Shown: piece after piece, positions 27,715-37,109 of the stretch
Numbering within the stretch: the first letter of the stretch is position 1
Layout: each line of letters opens with the position of its first letter
Origin: Bacteroidota bacterium
Lineage (GTDB): Bacteria; Bacteroidota; Bacteroidia; Bacteroidales; Prolixibacteraceae
Assembly (NCBI GenBank): GCA_030684645.1
Contig: JAUXUF010000322.1
Coordinates: 1 to 43,557 of the forward strand
DNA: 43,557 nucleotides
Direction: 5' to 3'
Made by a program: the position numbers and the translations under genes
The notes under the pieces: model-generated
Seen by the model: the letters and a program-made list of their open reading frames with translations, nothing else
The model's database searches: none
What the model was told of the DNA's origin: nothing

Positions 27715-29118
27715 ATGAAAAATACAATAAAATTCATAGTACTGATTTGCATGTCATATAGCTTTTGGGCTTGCAGCAATGAAGATGTTGTGATTAGGTA
27801 TCCGAGTTCGACACCCTCAATAGACACTGCAATAGTCGCTGAAAGTGTTATTACTTATGGTGAATCGATTAACCTTCATGTGGGTGTTTCTGATAAGGTA
27901 GCTCCTTTATCCACTTTGACGGTTAAAGTAGTTGTTAATAACGAAGTGGTAATTTCCGAGGTGATTAGAACAAAAGGAAATCATGCTAGTATTAAAAGAA
28001 CTTATGGAATACCCTTTGTCGCCAATCGTCCTGATAACGCACCTGTAAAAATTTATATAACTTCAACCAACGTGAGTGGAATCGAGAAAGATTTGATTGT
28101 AAGTACAACGATTGCAAAACGGCCACCCATTCCCGATTTGTATATTGTTCCCGATTTTGGACAAGGTGGATCGGCTAAACTAATTTTGACCGATGCTGCA
28201 AATTATATTTATAAAGTTACCGGTTTGCAGTATAGTACTTCGTTTAAATACAAATTAGCTACAAAGCTGGATAAATTCAAAAGAATTGACTGGACAGGAA
28301 TGGTATTTGGACTGGTAGATGTTGCAACAGGGAAAATTGGTTTGATTGATCAGACTGGAAGTTCCATAAATGCTACAGATGGCACATTGGTAGGTATTTC
28401 GGAATTCACGTTCGATGCCCTTCAGTTTACTTCTAAACTAGGTGGAAAATTGCTGGAGCCTGTTACTACGCTTGATATTAATCTGGACTTGCCAGCTCTG
28501 GTGATGTCTGCCAAGAATTTCAGGGGAGGGAATGTCTATTTTGGAGAAAATGTTGTAGTAACCTTTACAGGTATCACTACTGATCTTGCAAACAGTTTGT
28601 CGCCAGATTATTTCCAGAAAACCGGAACAAACACCGCTAAATTCTTAGGTAAAACAGGTCTTTACAAAGCTTATTTTCTGATTGAAGCTAACTATTTGTA
28701 CATTGAGCAACAACCTGAAGCGCTCTATCCTGAAGCGCTGTGGATTTGCGGAACAGGTTTTGGACGACCATCGACGCCTTATATGAAAACGTCGAGTTGG
28801 AACTGGAATAGTCCGTTGGATTATATCGCTTGTCGATTGGTTTCACCGGGTATTTATCAGGCAACTATGTATTGCAAGAACACACCAAATACAGGTACAG
28901 GCAAATATGGCGGTCTTGATTTCAAATTCTTCCACAAACGTGGCTGGTGGGATGGTCACGAAGAATGGGCTTCGAAATATACAGTTTCTGCCCCTTTCCT
29001 TGGTCCTGCAGAAACAAATGGAAATGTGAATGTATTAAGCGCCGCTGTGGTTGAAGGAGTATATCGGTTCACACTCAATCAGAACAATATGACTATTAAT
29101 GCCGTAAAAATTCCTTAA
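27715..29118 (+). CDS. PUL-encoded lipoprotein, probable surface glycan-binding protein
   Basis: A 467-residue lipoprotein with Cys20 (YSFWAC) as lipid acceptor. The predicted body is all-beta: an N-terminal Ig-like part (about 35-130, ESINLHVGVSDKVAPLSTLTVKVVVNN) and later sandwich domains with many exposed Trp in the last 130 residues (SSWNWNSPLDY, KRGWWDGHEEW), as expected for sugar binding. No catalytic motif is recognised. Position directly after SusD matches SusE/SGBP proteins; in the Bacteroides beta-1,6-glucan locus an SGBP also accompanies a GH30_3 enzyme (established for that locus). Exact Pfam membership was not determined. A hairpin follows at 29130. Confidence 0.75.
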   Translation: MKNTIKFIVLICMSYSFWACSNEDVVIRYPSSTPSIDTAIVAESVITYGESINLHVGVSDKVAPLSTLTVKVVVNNEVVISEVIRTKGNHASIKRTYGIPFVANRPDNAPVKIYITSTNVSGIEKDLIVSTTIAKRPPIPDLYIVPDFGQGGSAKLILTDAANYIYKVTGLQYSTSFKYKLATKLDKFKRIDWTGMVFGLVDVATGKIGLIDQTGSSINATDGTLVGISEFTFDALQFTSKLGGKLLEPVTTLDINLDLPALVMSAKNFRGGNVYFGENVVVTFTGITTDLANSLSPDYFQKTGTNTAKFLGKTGLYKAYFLIEANYLYIEQQPEALYPEALWICGTGFGRPSTPYMKTSSWNWNSPLDYIACRLVSPGIYQATMYCKNTPNTGTGKYGGLDFKFFHKRGWWDGHEEWASKYTVSAPFLGPAETNGNVNVLSAAVVEGVYRFTLNQNNMTINAVKIP

Positions 29119-29129
29119 ATAGACTTTGC

Positions 29130-29150
29130 TCGGGGACAGTTTGTCTCCGA
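29130..29150 (+). repeat. Intercistronic hairpin between SGBP and GH30 genes
   Basis: The arms TCGGGGACA and TGTCTCCGA pair over 9 positions with one G-U around a 3-nt loop, followed by ACAAAAATTTT. It lies in the 57-bp gap and could act as an attenuator or an mRNA-end stabiliser that gives susCDE higher levels than the enzyme gene. Confidence 0.5.
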
Positions 29151-29175
29151 ACAAAAATTTTAACAAATCAAATCA

Positions 29176-30654
29176 ATGAGCAAATCAAAGTTATTTATTG
29201 CTGCAACAATTTTCATGAGTATGTTTCTTTCATCTTGTAATGCAGAAGAGAAATCTACGCCGACTGTTCCCCCTGGGAAAAGTGATGTTGAAGTGTATGT
29301 GACTACAGCGAATAAATCGATGCTTTTTACCAGCATTCCTCTAAGTTTCAGCACTAAACCAAATATGGCTGTAGAAACCACCATTACGATGAAACCTTCA
29401 GAAACATTTCAGGAAATTGATGGATTTGGCGCAGCAATTACAGGATCTACCTGTTACAATTTGCTGAAAATGACATCGGTAAACCGTTCAAAGTTACTGA
29501 AAGAAACATTCGATCCTGTATCGGGTATGGGTTATAGCTATATTCGTATTTCTATCGGTTGTTCCGATTTCTCTTTGGACGAATATACCTGTTGCGATAA
29601 ACCCGGTATGGAGAATTTTGCTATTCATGAACTCGACAAACGCGACCTTTTTCCCATTTTGAAAGAGATTTTGGCGATCAATTCCACTGTAAAAATACTC
29701 GCTTCTCCATGGACATGCCCTCGGTGGATGAAGGTGAATAATCTGGTCGATTTACAACCTTATAATTCATGGACAAGCGGACAGCTTAATCCAATCTATT
29801 ACCAGGATTATGCAACTTATTTTGTCAGATTTGTTCAGGAAATGAAAAAAGAAGGTTTTAATATTGACGCGATTACCATTCAAAATGAACCGCTGAATCG
29901 TGGCAATTCGGCATCGCTATATATGTCGTGGCAAGAACAAGCTTCGTTTGTCAGGAATGCCCTGGGACCTAAATTTGCTGATGCTGGTTTAACCACCAAA
30001 ATTGTTGTATTTGACCACAACTATAATTACGACAATATTAACGATCAATTGAGCTATCCTGTGAAAATTTATGCAGATCCCGAGACCGCCAAATATGTTG
30101 ATGGAGCAGCTTATCATGCCTATGGAGGTGCCAAGAGTGAACTGTTGAATGTTCATAATGCTTTTCCATCCAAAAACCTGTATTTCACCGAAATGTCAAT
30201 CGGAAGTTGGAATTACTCTTTCGATGGCGATTTGATGTGGAGTATGCGTGAATTAGGTATTGGAACGCTCAATAATTTCAGTAAATCTGTTATTGTGTGG
30301 AATTTTATGCTCGACGAAAAAGGAGCTCCAAATCGTCCGGGTGGTTGTACAACCTGCTATGGCGCAGTAGATGTAAATACAAAAGACTATGCAACCTTAG
30401 ACCGAAAATCACATTTTTATGTTATCGGTCACCTTTCAAAAGCAATTTCACCAGGCGCCATCCGGATCGGTACCACCGGATTTCAAACCAGCGGATTATA
30501 TTACACTGCAGTTAAAAACATGGATGGAACTTATGGCGTAGTACTTCAAAACGATACCGATAAATCGATAAAAATAACCTTAGCAGATGATAACCATTCG
30601 TTTATCTATACAATGCCATCAAAAAGTATTGCTTCCTGTAAATGGAAAAAATAG
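29176..30654 (+). CDS. GH30 glycoside hydrolase, probable endo-beta-1,6-glucanase (GH30_3)
   Basis: A 492-residue lipoprotein (Cys21 in FLSSC) with a (beta/alpha)8 barrel and C-terminal beta-sandwich. The conserved lead-in FQEIDGFGAAITGS is at about residue 76. The general acid/base is Glu238 in TIQNEP and the nucleophile Glu339 in YFTEMSIGSW. The C-terminal WNFMLDEKGAPNRPGGCTTCYGAV, then HFYVIGHLSKAI, is typical of GH30 subfamilies 1-3. The setting (SusCD + SGBP + GH30, with GH16 and GH3 downstream) matches fungal or algal beta-1,6/1,3-glucan loci, so endo-beta-1,6-glucanase is favoured, with glucosylceramidase-like or beta-glucosidase activity as alternatives. It starts 57 bp after the SGBP gene. 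Confidence 0.9.
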   Translation: MSKSKLFIAATIFMSMFLSSCNAEEKSTPTVPPGKSDVEVYVTTANKSMLFTSIPLSFSTKPNMAVETTITMKPSETFQEIDGFGAAITGSTCYNLLKMTSVNRSKLLKETFDPVSGMGYSYIRISIGCSDFSLDEYTCCDKPGMENFAIHELDKRDLFPILKEILAINSTVKILASPWTCPRWMKVNNLVDLQPYNSWTSGQLNPIYYQDYATYFVRFVQEMKKEGFNIDAITIQNEPLNRGNSASLYMSWQEQASFVRNALGPKFADAGLTTKIVVFDHNYNYDNINDQLSYPVKIYADPETAKYVDGAAYHAYGGAKSELLNVHNAFPSKNLYFTEMSIGSWNYSFDGDLMWSMRELGIGTLNNFSKSVIVWNFMLDEKGAPNRPGGCTTCYGAVDVNTKDYATLDRKSHFYVIGHLSKAISPGAIRIGTTGFQTSGLYYTAVKNMDGTYGVVLQNDTDKSIKITLADDNHSFIYTMPSKSIASCKWKK

Positions 30655-30748
30655 TACAAATAATTGAAATATTTGTCGTTTAGCATAACCAATTTGTTTT
30701 TTGATATAAATGAATCTTGAATAAGTTTAAACAATTAAAACTATTATT

Positions 30749-32791
30749 ATGAAAAGAATCTTTACTTTCGTGATTGCTCTTTTGAGTATGTTTGCCGTTA
30801 TGCAGTCAGCATCGGCACTGACATACAGCGTTACTGTTCCTGCCGGAACCAACGCGTGCTTTATTGCTGGTAATATGAATGGCTGGAGTCAAAAACCTAT
30901 GACAAAAGTAGATGCTACGCATTACACAATTGACTATCCCACTTCAGTAGCCACTGATGAATACAAGTATTGCAGTGGTCCGGACTGGAAATATGAAGAA
31001 TGCGATGCTGCCGGAGTTAAATTAGCTGCAAACCGCAAATATGCAGCTGCTGATATTGTTGCAAAATGGTTGGTAGTATATGATACTGCCAATGAAAAAG
31101 ATGTCGCAATTGAAGTATTGACTCCATCGACAACCATTGAATGCTACATTGTTGGAAATTTTAATGGTTGGGCAAGTCCTGCTGCTGCCTTTAAAATGAC
31201 TAAAGGTGCAACTACCGCTGATGGTATCGTTTTCTCTAAAACCATTCACACCCTGGATGTTACCACATTGGAATACAAGATCACTGCTGGTCCTGCGTGG
31301 GATTATGAACAAAAAACCCCTGCTGCTAATTTTAAATTCGCGACAGATGGTGGAACTGTTATTGTAACTGCCTTCAAAGCAATTTTCGATCCTGCAAAAA
31401 CAGGCGATATCCACATTACGGCTACCGTTCCTGCCGGCACAACAGTCTGCTGGATTCAAGGAAGTTACTTAGGATGGGATATGAAAAAAGCAGTAAAGGG
31501 AACTAAAAATACTGATGGTACTTTTTCGTTTACTGTTCCTATGGTAATGTCTATTGAATATAGATTGTACAACTTACCAGATTGGAGTCATCCAGAAGCT
31601 GATGATGCAGGTGTAGAACGTGCAAATCGTTTAGCCGCATTTCCGGCTGATGCAAATATTAGCATAACAGTAGTAAAATGGAAAACACCAGTATTGGGTA
31701 TGATTTACAACGTTACTGTTCCTGCCGGAACCAACGCATGTTTCATTGCTGGCAATATGAATGGCTGGAGTCAAAAACCTATGACAAAAGTAGATGCTAC
31801 GCATTACACAATTAACTATCCGAATGCAGTAGCCACTGATGAATACAAGTATTGCAGTGGTCCGGACTGGAAATATGAAGAATGTGATGCTGCCGGAGTT
31901 AAGTTAGCTGCAAACCGTAAATATGAAGCTGCTGATGTTGTTGCAAAATGGTTGGTAGTGTATGATACTGCTAATGAAAAAGATGTCGCAATTGAAGTAT
32001 TGACTCCATCGACAACAATTGAATGCTACATTATTGGAAATTTTAATGGTTGGGCCAGTCCTGCCGCTGCCTTTAAAATGACTAAAGGTGCAACTACCGT
32101 TGATGGAATCATTTGGACTAAAACCATTCACACCTTGGATATTACCACATTGGAATTCAAGTTCGCTGCTGGTCCTGCTTGGGATTATGAACAAAAAAAC
32201 CCATCTGCTAATTTCAAGTATGCTACAAGCGGCGGAACTGTTATTGTAACTGAATTCAAAGCAATTTTCGATCCTGCAAAAACAGGCGATATCCATATCA
32301 CGGCTACCGTTCCTGCCGGCACAACAGACTGCTGGATTCAAGGAAGTTACTTAGGATGGGATATGGCAAAAGCTGTTAAGGGAACTAAAAATGCTGATGG
32401 AACTTTCTCATTTACTGTTCCAATGGTAATGTCTATTGAATATAGATTGTACAACAAAGCAGATTGGGGTTATCCAGAAGCAGATGCTTTAGGTGTAGAA
32501 CGTGCAAATCGTCTGGCCGCATTTCCTGCTGATGCAAATATCAGCATAACAGTAGTAAAATGGAAACTTCCAACAGCAATTTCTATCATAAAAGCGGCAT
32601 CTAACTTAATTTACACCAATAATTCAAGTATCGTTGTTGAGGGCGTTACTTCACGGGTGGATGTATTTGATTTAAGCGGTCGTATCCTTCAGTCCAACAA
32701 ATTGGTTGGTACTTTTACTTCAAAATCGCTAAACGCTGGTATATACATCGTTCGTGTTGATGGTGCTACCAAAAAAGTTGCTGTAAAATAA
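30749..32791 (+). CDS. T9SS-secreted protein with duplicated CBM-like module triplet
   Basis: A 680-residue secreted protein without catalytic motifs. It has a signal peptide 1-23 (MQSASA). Module A (about 25-115, with ACFIAGNMNGWSQKPM) and module B (130-228, CYIVGNFNGWASPAAAF) are followed by module C (232-315, CWIQGSYLGWDMKKAV). The triplet A-B-C is then repeated almost exactly from 319 to about 608. Each module has the G-x-x-x-G-W lead and YK/YR...W ending of CBM20/CBM48-like starch- or glucan-binding sandwiches. Residues about 612-680 are a T9SS type A sorting domain (VDVFDLSGRILQ...GIYIVRVDG), so it is surface-attached or released by T9SS rather than lipidated. It follows the GH30 gene by 94 bp and has its own strong terminator. 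Confidence 0.87.
   Translation: MKRIFTFVIALLSMFAVMQSASALTYSVTVPAGTNACFIAGNMNGWSQKPMTKVDATHYTIDYPTSVATDEYKYCSGPDWKYEECDAAGVKLAANRKYAAADIVAKWLVVYDTANEKDVAIEVLTPSTTIECYIVGNFNGWASPAAAFKMTKGATTADGIVFSKTIHTLDVTTLEYKITAGPAWDYEQKTPAANFKFATDGGTVIVTAFKAIFDPAKTGDIHITATVPAGTTVCWIQGSYLGWDMKKAVKGTKNTDGTFSFTVPMVMSIEYRLYNLPDWSHPEADDAGVERANRLAAFPADANISITVVKWKTPVLGMIYNVTVPAGTNACFIAGNMNGWSQKPMTKVDATHYTINYPNAVATDEYKYCSGPDWKYEECDAAGVKLAANRKYEAADVVAKWLVVYDTANEKDVAIEVLTPSTTIECYIIGNFNGWASPAAAFKMTKGATTVDGIIWTKTIHTLDITTLEFKFAAGPAWDYEQKNPSANFKYATSGGTVIVTEFKAIFDPAKTGDIHITATVPAGTTDCWIQGSYLGWDMAKAVKGTKNADGTFSFTVPMVMSIEYRLYNKADWGYPEADALGVERANRLAAFPADANISITVVKWKLPTAISIIKAASNLIYTNNSSIVVEGVTSRVDVFDLSGRILQSNKLVGTFTSKSLNAGIYIVRVDGATKKVAVK
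30824..32587 (+). repeat. In-frame tandem duplication, period 882 bp
   Basis: The block 30824-31705 is repeated at 31706-32587 with a constant offset of exactly 882 bp (294 codons). For example, GTTACTGTTCCTGCCGGAAC occurs at 30830 and 31712, and AGCATAACAGTAGTAAAATGG at 31661 and 32543. Most of the block is near-identical at base level, pointing to a recent duplication. Confidence 0.93.
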
Positions 32792-32806
32792 ACAGTTAAC
32801 ATTGAC

Positions 32807-32843
32807 AAAAAAGGGCTGTGCGATTGTCGCACAGCCCTTTTTT
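32807..32843 (+). terminator. Strong Rho-independent terminator after the CBM-like gene
   Basis: The perfect stem AAAAAAGGGCTGTGCGA / TCGCACAGCCCTTTTTT with a 3-nt loop (TTG) lies 15 bp after the stop codon. It separates the sus part of the locus from the downstream GH30 remnant and glp genes. Confidence 0.95.
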
Positions 32844-32869
32844 ATCATAAATTACCCCGAAGATTATTC

Positions 32870-33217
32870 ATAATTTTAATTGAATGGAACCTTGCCTCCG
32901 ATCCAAACTATTTTCCACACACCAGTGGTGGATGTAGTTCATGTATGGGAGCGCTAACGATCGGAAATTCGGTAAACCGCAATGTATCGTATTACATCAT
33001 TGCACATGCTTCTAAGTTTGTAAAGACAGGTTCAAAACGAATTGCATCAAATACGGTCAGTAATTTGCCTAATGTTGCGTTCATTACTCCTGAAGGAAAA
33101 AAGGTTCTGATTGTGCTCAACGAAAGCAATACGGTACAGACATTCAATATTCAATTCAATGAAAGAATTGTGATCACTGATCTTGCAGGAGGTGCAGTGG
33201 GAACTTATGTTTGGTAA
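32870..33217 (+). pseudogene. 5'-truncated GH30 C-terminal remnant
   Basis: An open stretch of about 115 codons beginning before any start codon. It reads IEWNLASDPNYF, then GGCSSCMGALTIGN, then YYIIAHASKFVKTGSKRI, and ends GAVGTYVW. This aligns with the last third of the intact GH30 protein at 29176 (WNFMLDEKG..., GGCTTCYGAV, FYVIGHLSKAISPGAIRI) and with GH30 C-terminal sandwiches in general, but it is clearly a different GH30. The catalytic barrel (about 370 residues) is missing. It lies directly behind the terminator, so the 5' part was probably lost by deletion. Translation from ATG 32945 could give only a non-catalytic fragment. Confidence 0.85.
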
Positions 33218-33313
33218 ATAAATTATAAGTGAACTAATTAATTATATACAAACAGATATACAAAATAGCAGATAAAAGATGGTATATTGCTAACAAACCT
33301 AATTCATAGAACC

Positions 33314-34795
33314 ATGTATATTTTATCCTTAGATCAGGGGACTACCAGCAGCCGTTCAATATTATTTGATAAATCAGGAGGTATCGTTGCTCTTGCGCAA
33401 AAAGAATTTACTCAAATCTTTCCAACTCCCGGATGGGTAGAGCATAATCCCATGGAGATATGGGAAACTCAGCTGGAAACAGCCAGGGAAGTGATTGCGC
33501 TGGCAAAAATTTCAGCCAGTGATATTGCAGCTATCGGTATCACCAATCAGCGGGAAACAACCGTGATTTGGGACCGGAATACAGGCGAACCCATATACAA
33601 CGCCATTGTTTGGCAGGACAGAAGAACTGCAGCTTTTTGTGATGAACTGAAAGAAAATGGCTTGGAGAAAGTTATACAGCAAAAAACCGGCTTACTCGCA
33701 GATTCGTATTTTAGCGGTACTAAAATCAGATGGATCCTTGATCATGTTGCTGGCGCAAGAGAAAAAGCAATAAATGGCGAATTGTGTTTTGGAACCATTG
33801 ATACCTGGTTGTTGTGGAAATTAACCGAAGGTAAGGTTCATGCAACAGATGTCAGCAACGCCAGTCGCACCATGCTTTGTAACATTGAAACCTGCCAATG
33901 GGACGGAGAACTCCAAGAAATATTAGATATACCGGGGAATATTCTGCCTCAAATACGCAGCAGTAGTGAAGTTTATGGCACGACCACTTTATTGGATGGT
34001 AAATCGACCATACCTATTGCAGGTATTGCAGGTGATCAGCAGGCTGCTCTTTTCGGACAATTATGCACGCAACCTGGCATGGTAAAAAATACTTATGGAA
34101 CCGGTTGTTTTATGCTAATGAATACCGGTGAGAAAATGATTGTTTCCAGCAATAATTTATTGACCACTGTAGCCTGGAAAATTAACGGCATCACTCAGTA
34201 TGCCCTGGAAGGAAGTGTATTTATTGCCGGAGCCGTGGTTCAATGGTTAAGAGACGGATTAGGCATCATTAAAACTTCGGCTGATGTGGAAGCCCTGGCT
34301 ATGCAGGTCGATACCAATGACGGGGTGTATGTGGTACCTGCCTTTGCAGGACTTGGTGCACCTTACTGGAATCAGCATGCCAAAGGTGCTGTCACCGGAT
34401 TAACCAGAGGCAGTACATCGGCTCATATCGCGAGAGCAGCTATTGAAAGCATTGCCTATCAAACCATGGACGTATTAAAAGCGATGGAAGCTGATAGCGG
34501 GATCAGTATTAAAGAATTACGGGTTGATGGTGGCGCCACTAAAAATGATTTGCTGATGCAGTTTCAGAGCGATATGCTCAATACTAAAGTGGTACGGCCA
34601 ACAGTGACTGAAACCACTGCTCTGGGAGCTGCTTATCTGGCCGGATTAGCCACGGGATATTGGAAAAGCATCGAAGAATTGCAGGAACAATGGCAAATTC
34701 AAACCATATTTTCATCCTCCATCAGTAATGAAAAGCGAGATGAATTAACCCTGGGATGGAAAAAAGCTGTAAATGCAACCTTGTCGGTTATATAA
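33314..34795 (+). CDS. glpK: Glycerol kinase
   Basis: A 493-residue FGGY kinase that makes sn-glycerol 3-phosphate from glycerol and ATP. The ATG at 33314 is chosen because [15 protein letters not shown] is the canonical N-terminus; the frame upstream to 33287 adds unconserved residues. It has the ATP-binding DQGTTSSR, substrate-side NQRETT and [19 protein letters not shown], and the FGGY signature 2 region ([20 protein letters not shown]). First of a tight operon glpK-glpD-glpF-GDPD/GH16 (gaps 15, 26 and 8 bp). It starts 96 bp after the GH30 remnant. No clear promoter was seen in that gap. Confidence 0.97.
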   Translation: MYILSLDQGTTSSRSILFDKSGGIVALAQKEFTQIFPTPGWVEHNPMEIWETQLETAREVIALAKISASDIAAIGITNQRETTVIWDRNTGEPIYNAIVWQDRRTAAFCDELKENGLEKVIQQKTGLLADSYFSGTKIRWILDHVAGAREKAINGELCFGTIDTWLLWKLTEGKVHATDVSNASRTMLCNIETCQWDGELQEILDIPGNILPQIRSSSEVYGTTTLLDGKSTIPIAGIAGDQQAALFGQLCTQPGMVKNTYGTGCFMLMNTGEKMIVSSNNLLTTVAWKINGITQYALEGSVFIAGAVVQWLRDGLGIIKTSADVEALAMQVDTNDGVYVVPAFAGLGAPYWNQHAKGAVTGLTRGSTSAHIARAAIESIAYQTMDVLKAMEADSGISIKELRVDGGATKNDLLMQFQSDMLNTKVVRPTVTETTALGAAYLAGLATGYWKSIEELQEQWQIQTIFSSSISNEKRDELTLGWKKAVNATLSVI

Positions 34796-34810
34796 AGAAA
34801 GACCAATAAA

Positions 34811-36367
34811 ATGAACAGAGAAGAACAGCTGTATATACTCAGCCATGAAAAAGAGTATGATATGATCATCATTGGTGGTGGGGCCACAGGCCTGGGATGT
34901 GCGGTTGATGCGGCTAACAGAGGTTTTAGAACACTTCTGCTCGAAAAATCTGATTTTGCAAAAGGAACTTCAAGCCGCTCTACCAAATTAGTACATGGCG
35001 GGGTCAGGTATCTGGCACAAGGCAACATTCGTCTGGTAAAAGATGGTTTACTTGAAAGAGGAAGACTTTTACAGAATGCCCCGCATATTTGTCACACCAT
35101 GTCTTTTGTCATGCCGTCTTACAAATGGTGGCATAAATGGTTCTACGGCTTTGGTTTATGGGTTTATGAATTCCTTTCCGGAGAATTGAGCCTGGGTAAA
35201 ACAAAAATGCTGACAAAAAAACAAACCTTACAACATCTGCCTGATTTGAGTGTCGATCACATTAATGGAGGAGTCTTGTATTTCGATGGGCAGTTTGATG
35301 ATAGCAGGCTGGCGGTATGCCTTGCGCAAACAGCCATTGAACAAGGGGCCACAGTGATTAATTATTGTGGAGTAACCGGGTTCCTGAAAAATGGATCGAC
35401 CATTTCAGGCGTAATAGCAAAAGATGAACTCAGTGGAAAAGAAATTGAAATTAAAGCAAAAGTAGTCATCAATGCAACCGGAGTTTTTGCTGATGAATTA
35501 TTGCAGATGGCTGAAGGTCATTCTGAGCAAACCATTGCCCCGTCGCAGGGAATACATTTAGTGGTCGATCGAAGCATATTTAGGGGTGATGCAGGGATGA
35601 TGCTTCCAAAAACAGATGATGGCAGGGTTTTATACTTCATCCCTTGGAAAGATAAAGTCATTCTGGGGACAACTGATACTCCTGTTGAGCATATTTCGAT
35701 TGAACCAAAACCACTAAAAGAAGAGGTTGATTTTGTGATCAGTCATTTTAACCGGTATGCTTCCTCAAAAATTAATTTCGAAGATGTAAAAAGTGTCTTT
35801 GTAGGTCTCAGGCCATTGGCAAAAGTGAATGGTGTAAAGAAAACAAAAGTAATGCCTCGCGATCACGTGATCAAAGTATTGCCTTCTGGATTAGTGCACG
35901 TTACAGGTGGAAAATGGACATCATACCGAAGTATGGCTAAACATACAATCAACAAGGCGATACAAAATTCAGAATTGGAATTTATGCCTTGTACCACAAG
36001 ACATTTAAAAATTCATGGATGGACCGAGGATAAAAATGATTCTCATTTATCGGTATATGGTACTGATGCCTCGGCAATCACACAAATGATGGTGGAAAAT
36101 GTTTCTTTATGTGAGAAAATACATGCCTCATATCCACATACAAAGGCTGAAATAATATGGATTATTGAAAATGAAATGGTTGAAACTCTTGAAGATATTT
36201 TAGCCAGAAGATTACGGTTGTTATTTCAGGATGCAAAAGCTGCAATGGAAGCTGCGCCCCTGGTGGCTGAGATACTTGCAGCTCAATCCGGCCATACCAA
36301 ACAATGGGAAAAAGAACAAGTAGAAACTTTTAATAATCTGGCTAAAGACTATTTACTTCATTCATAG
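34811..36367 (+). CDS. glpD: FAD-dependent glycerol-3-phosphate dehydrogenase
   Basis: A 518-residue membrane-associated flavoprotein that oxidises glycerol 3-phosphate to dihydroxyacetone phosphate and passes electrons to quinone. The N-terminal dinucleotide fold is IIIGGGATGLGCAVDAANRG, followed by the family signature TSSRSTKLVHGGVRYL. The middle holds GMMLPKTDDGRVLYFIPW and the C-terminal cap (about 390-518) the typical helical GlpD_C domain. It follows glpK after 15 bp. Together with GlpK it directs glycerol released outside into glycolysis. Confidence 0.97.
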   Translation: MNREEQLYILSHEKEYDMIIIGGGATGLGCAVDAANRGFRTLLLEKSDFAKGTSSRSTKLVHGGVRYLAQGNIRLVKDGLLERGRLLQNAPHICHTMSFVMPSYKWWHKWFYGFGLWVYEFLSGELSLGKTKMLTKKQTLQHLPDLSVDHINGGVLYFDGQFDDSRLAVCLAQTAIEQGATVINYCGVTGFLKNGSTISGVIAKDELSGKEIEIKAKVVINATGVFADELLQMAEGHSEQTIAPSQGIHLVVDRSIFRGDAGMMLPKTDDGRVLYFIPWKDKVILGTTDTPVEHISIEPKPLKEEVDFVISHFNRYASSKINFEDVKSVFVGLRPLAKVNGVKKTKVMPRDHVIKVLPSGLVHVTGGKWTSYRSMAKHTINKAIQNSELEFMPCTTRHLKIHGWTEDKNDSHLSVYGTDASAITQMMVENVSLCEKIHASYPHTKAEIIWIIENEMVETLEDILARRLRLLFQDAKAAMEAAPLVAEILAAQSGHTKQWEKEQVETFNNLAKDYLLHS

Positions 36368-36393
36368 ACCAATAAACCAATAAACTAAAACTA

Positions 36394-37101
36394 ATGACAC
36401 CATTTTTATCTGAATTACTTGGCACCATGTTTCTGATCGTTTTAGGAGATGGAGTTGTGGCCAATGTAGTACTCTCGAAAACGAAAGGTAACGGCAGCGG
36501 CTGGATTGTTATATCATTTGGCTGGGCTATAGCAGTATTTACAGGGGTGTATGTAGCTACCAGCGGGAGTGGCGCACATTTAAATCCAGCTGTAACATTA
36601 GCGATGGCAGCATTTAATAATTTTCCCTGGAACGAAGTCCCCACCTACCTGGCTGGTCAAATGGCAGGAGCAATGCTTGGAGCTTTAATCGTTTGGTTTA
36701 GTTATCGCCAGCATTTTGACGAAACAACAGATCCTGATTTGCAGTTGGCCACATTTTGCACCGCACCTGCCATCCGGAATTTTAAATACAATTTTCTCTC
36801 AGAACTGATAGGCACGTTTATTCTTGTTTTTGGTATTTTATTCATGACAAAACCTACCAACTCGATTGGTACACTCGATGCATTACCCGTTGGATTACTT
36901 GTTTTAGGCATTGGTTTATCGCTTGGCGGCACTACCGGTTACGCTATAAATCCTGCCAGAGATTTAGGCCCACGGATAATTCATGCCCTTTTGCCAATGA
37001 AAAACAAGGGTAAAAGTGATTGGAACTACAGCTGGATTCCCGTTTTTGGCCCAATTGCAGGTGGATTACTTGCCGCCTTTTTTTTTACACTTTTAACTTA
37101 G
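36394..37101 (+). CDS. glpF: Glycerol facilitator (aquaglyceroporin)
   Basis: A 235-residue MIP-family channel of the inner membrane with six membrane helices and both NPA loops: HLNPAVTLAMA and AINPARDLGPR. The Asp after the second NPA (NPARD) is typical of glycerol channels rather than water-only aquaporins. It lies between glpD and the GDPD-GH16 gene (gaps 26 and 8 bp), giving the operon uptake, phosphorylation and oxidation of glycerol. Confidence 0.97.
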   Translation: MTPFLSELLGTMFLIVLGDGVVANVVLSKTKGNGSGWIVISFGWAIAVFTGVYVATSGSGAHLNPAVTLAMAAFNNFPWNEVPTYLAGQMAGAMLGALIVWFSYRQHFDETTDPDLQLATFCTAPAIRNFKYNFLSELIGTFILVFGILFMTKPTNSIGTLDALPVGLLVLGIGLSLGGTTGYAINPARDLGPRIIHALLPMKNKGKSDWNYSWIPVFGPIAGGLLAAFFFTLLT

Positions 37102-37109
37102 TAAAACCC

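Noticed and set aside
31022-32341. Two 145-codon minus-strand frames of identical length (31022-31459 and 31904-32341)
   Set aside because: They are antisense to the CBM-like gene and are duplicated only because the gene is; offset 882 bp. No family resemblance.
36342-36644. 100-codon minus-strand frame overlapping glpD and glpF
   Set aside because: Shadow of glpF, whose NPA motifs and length are complete.
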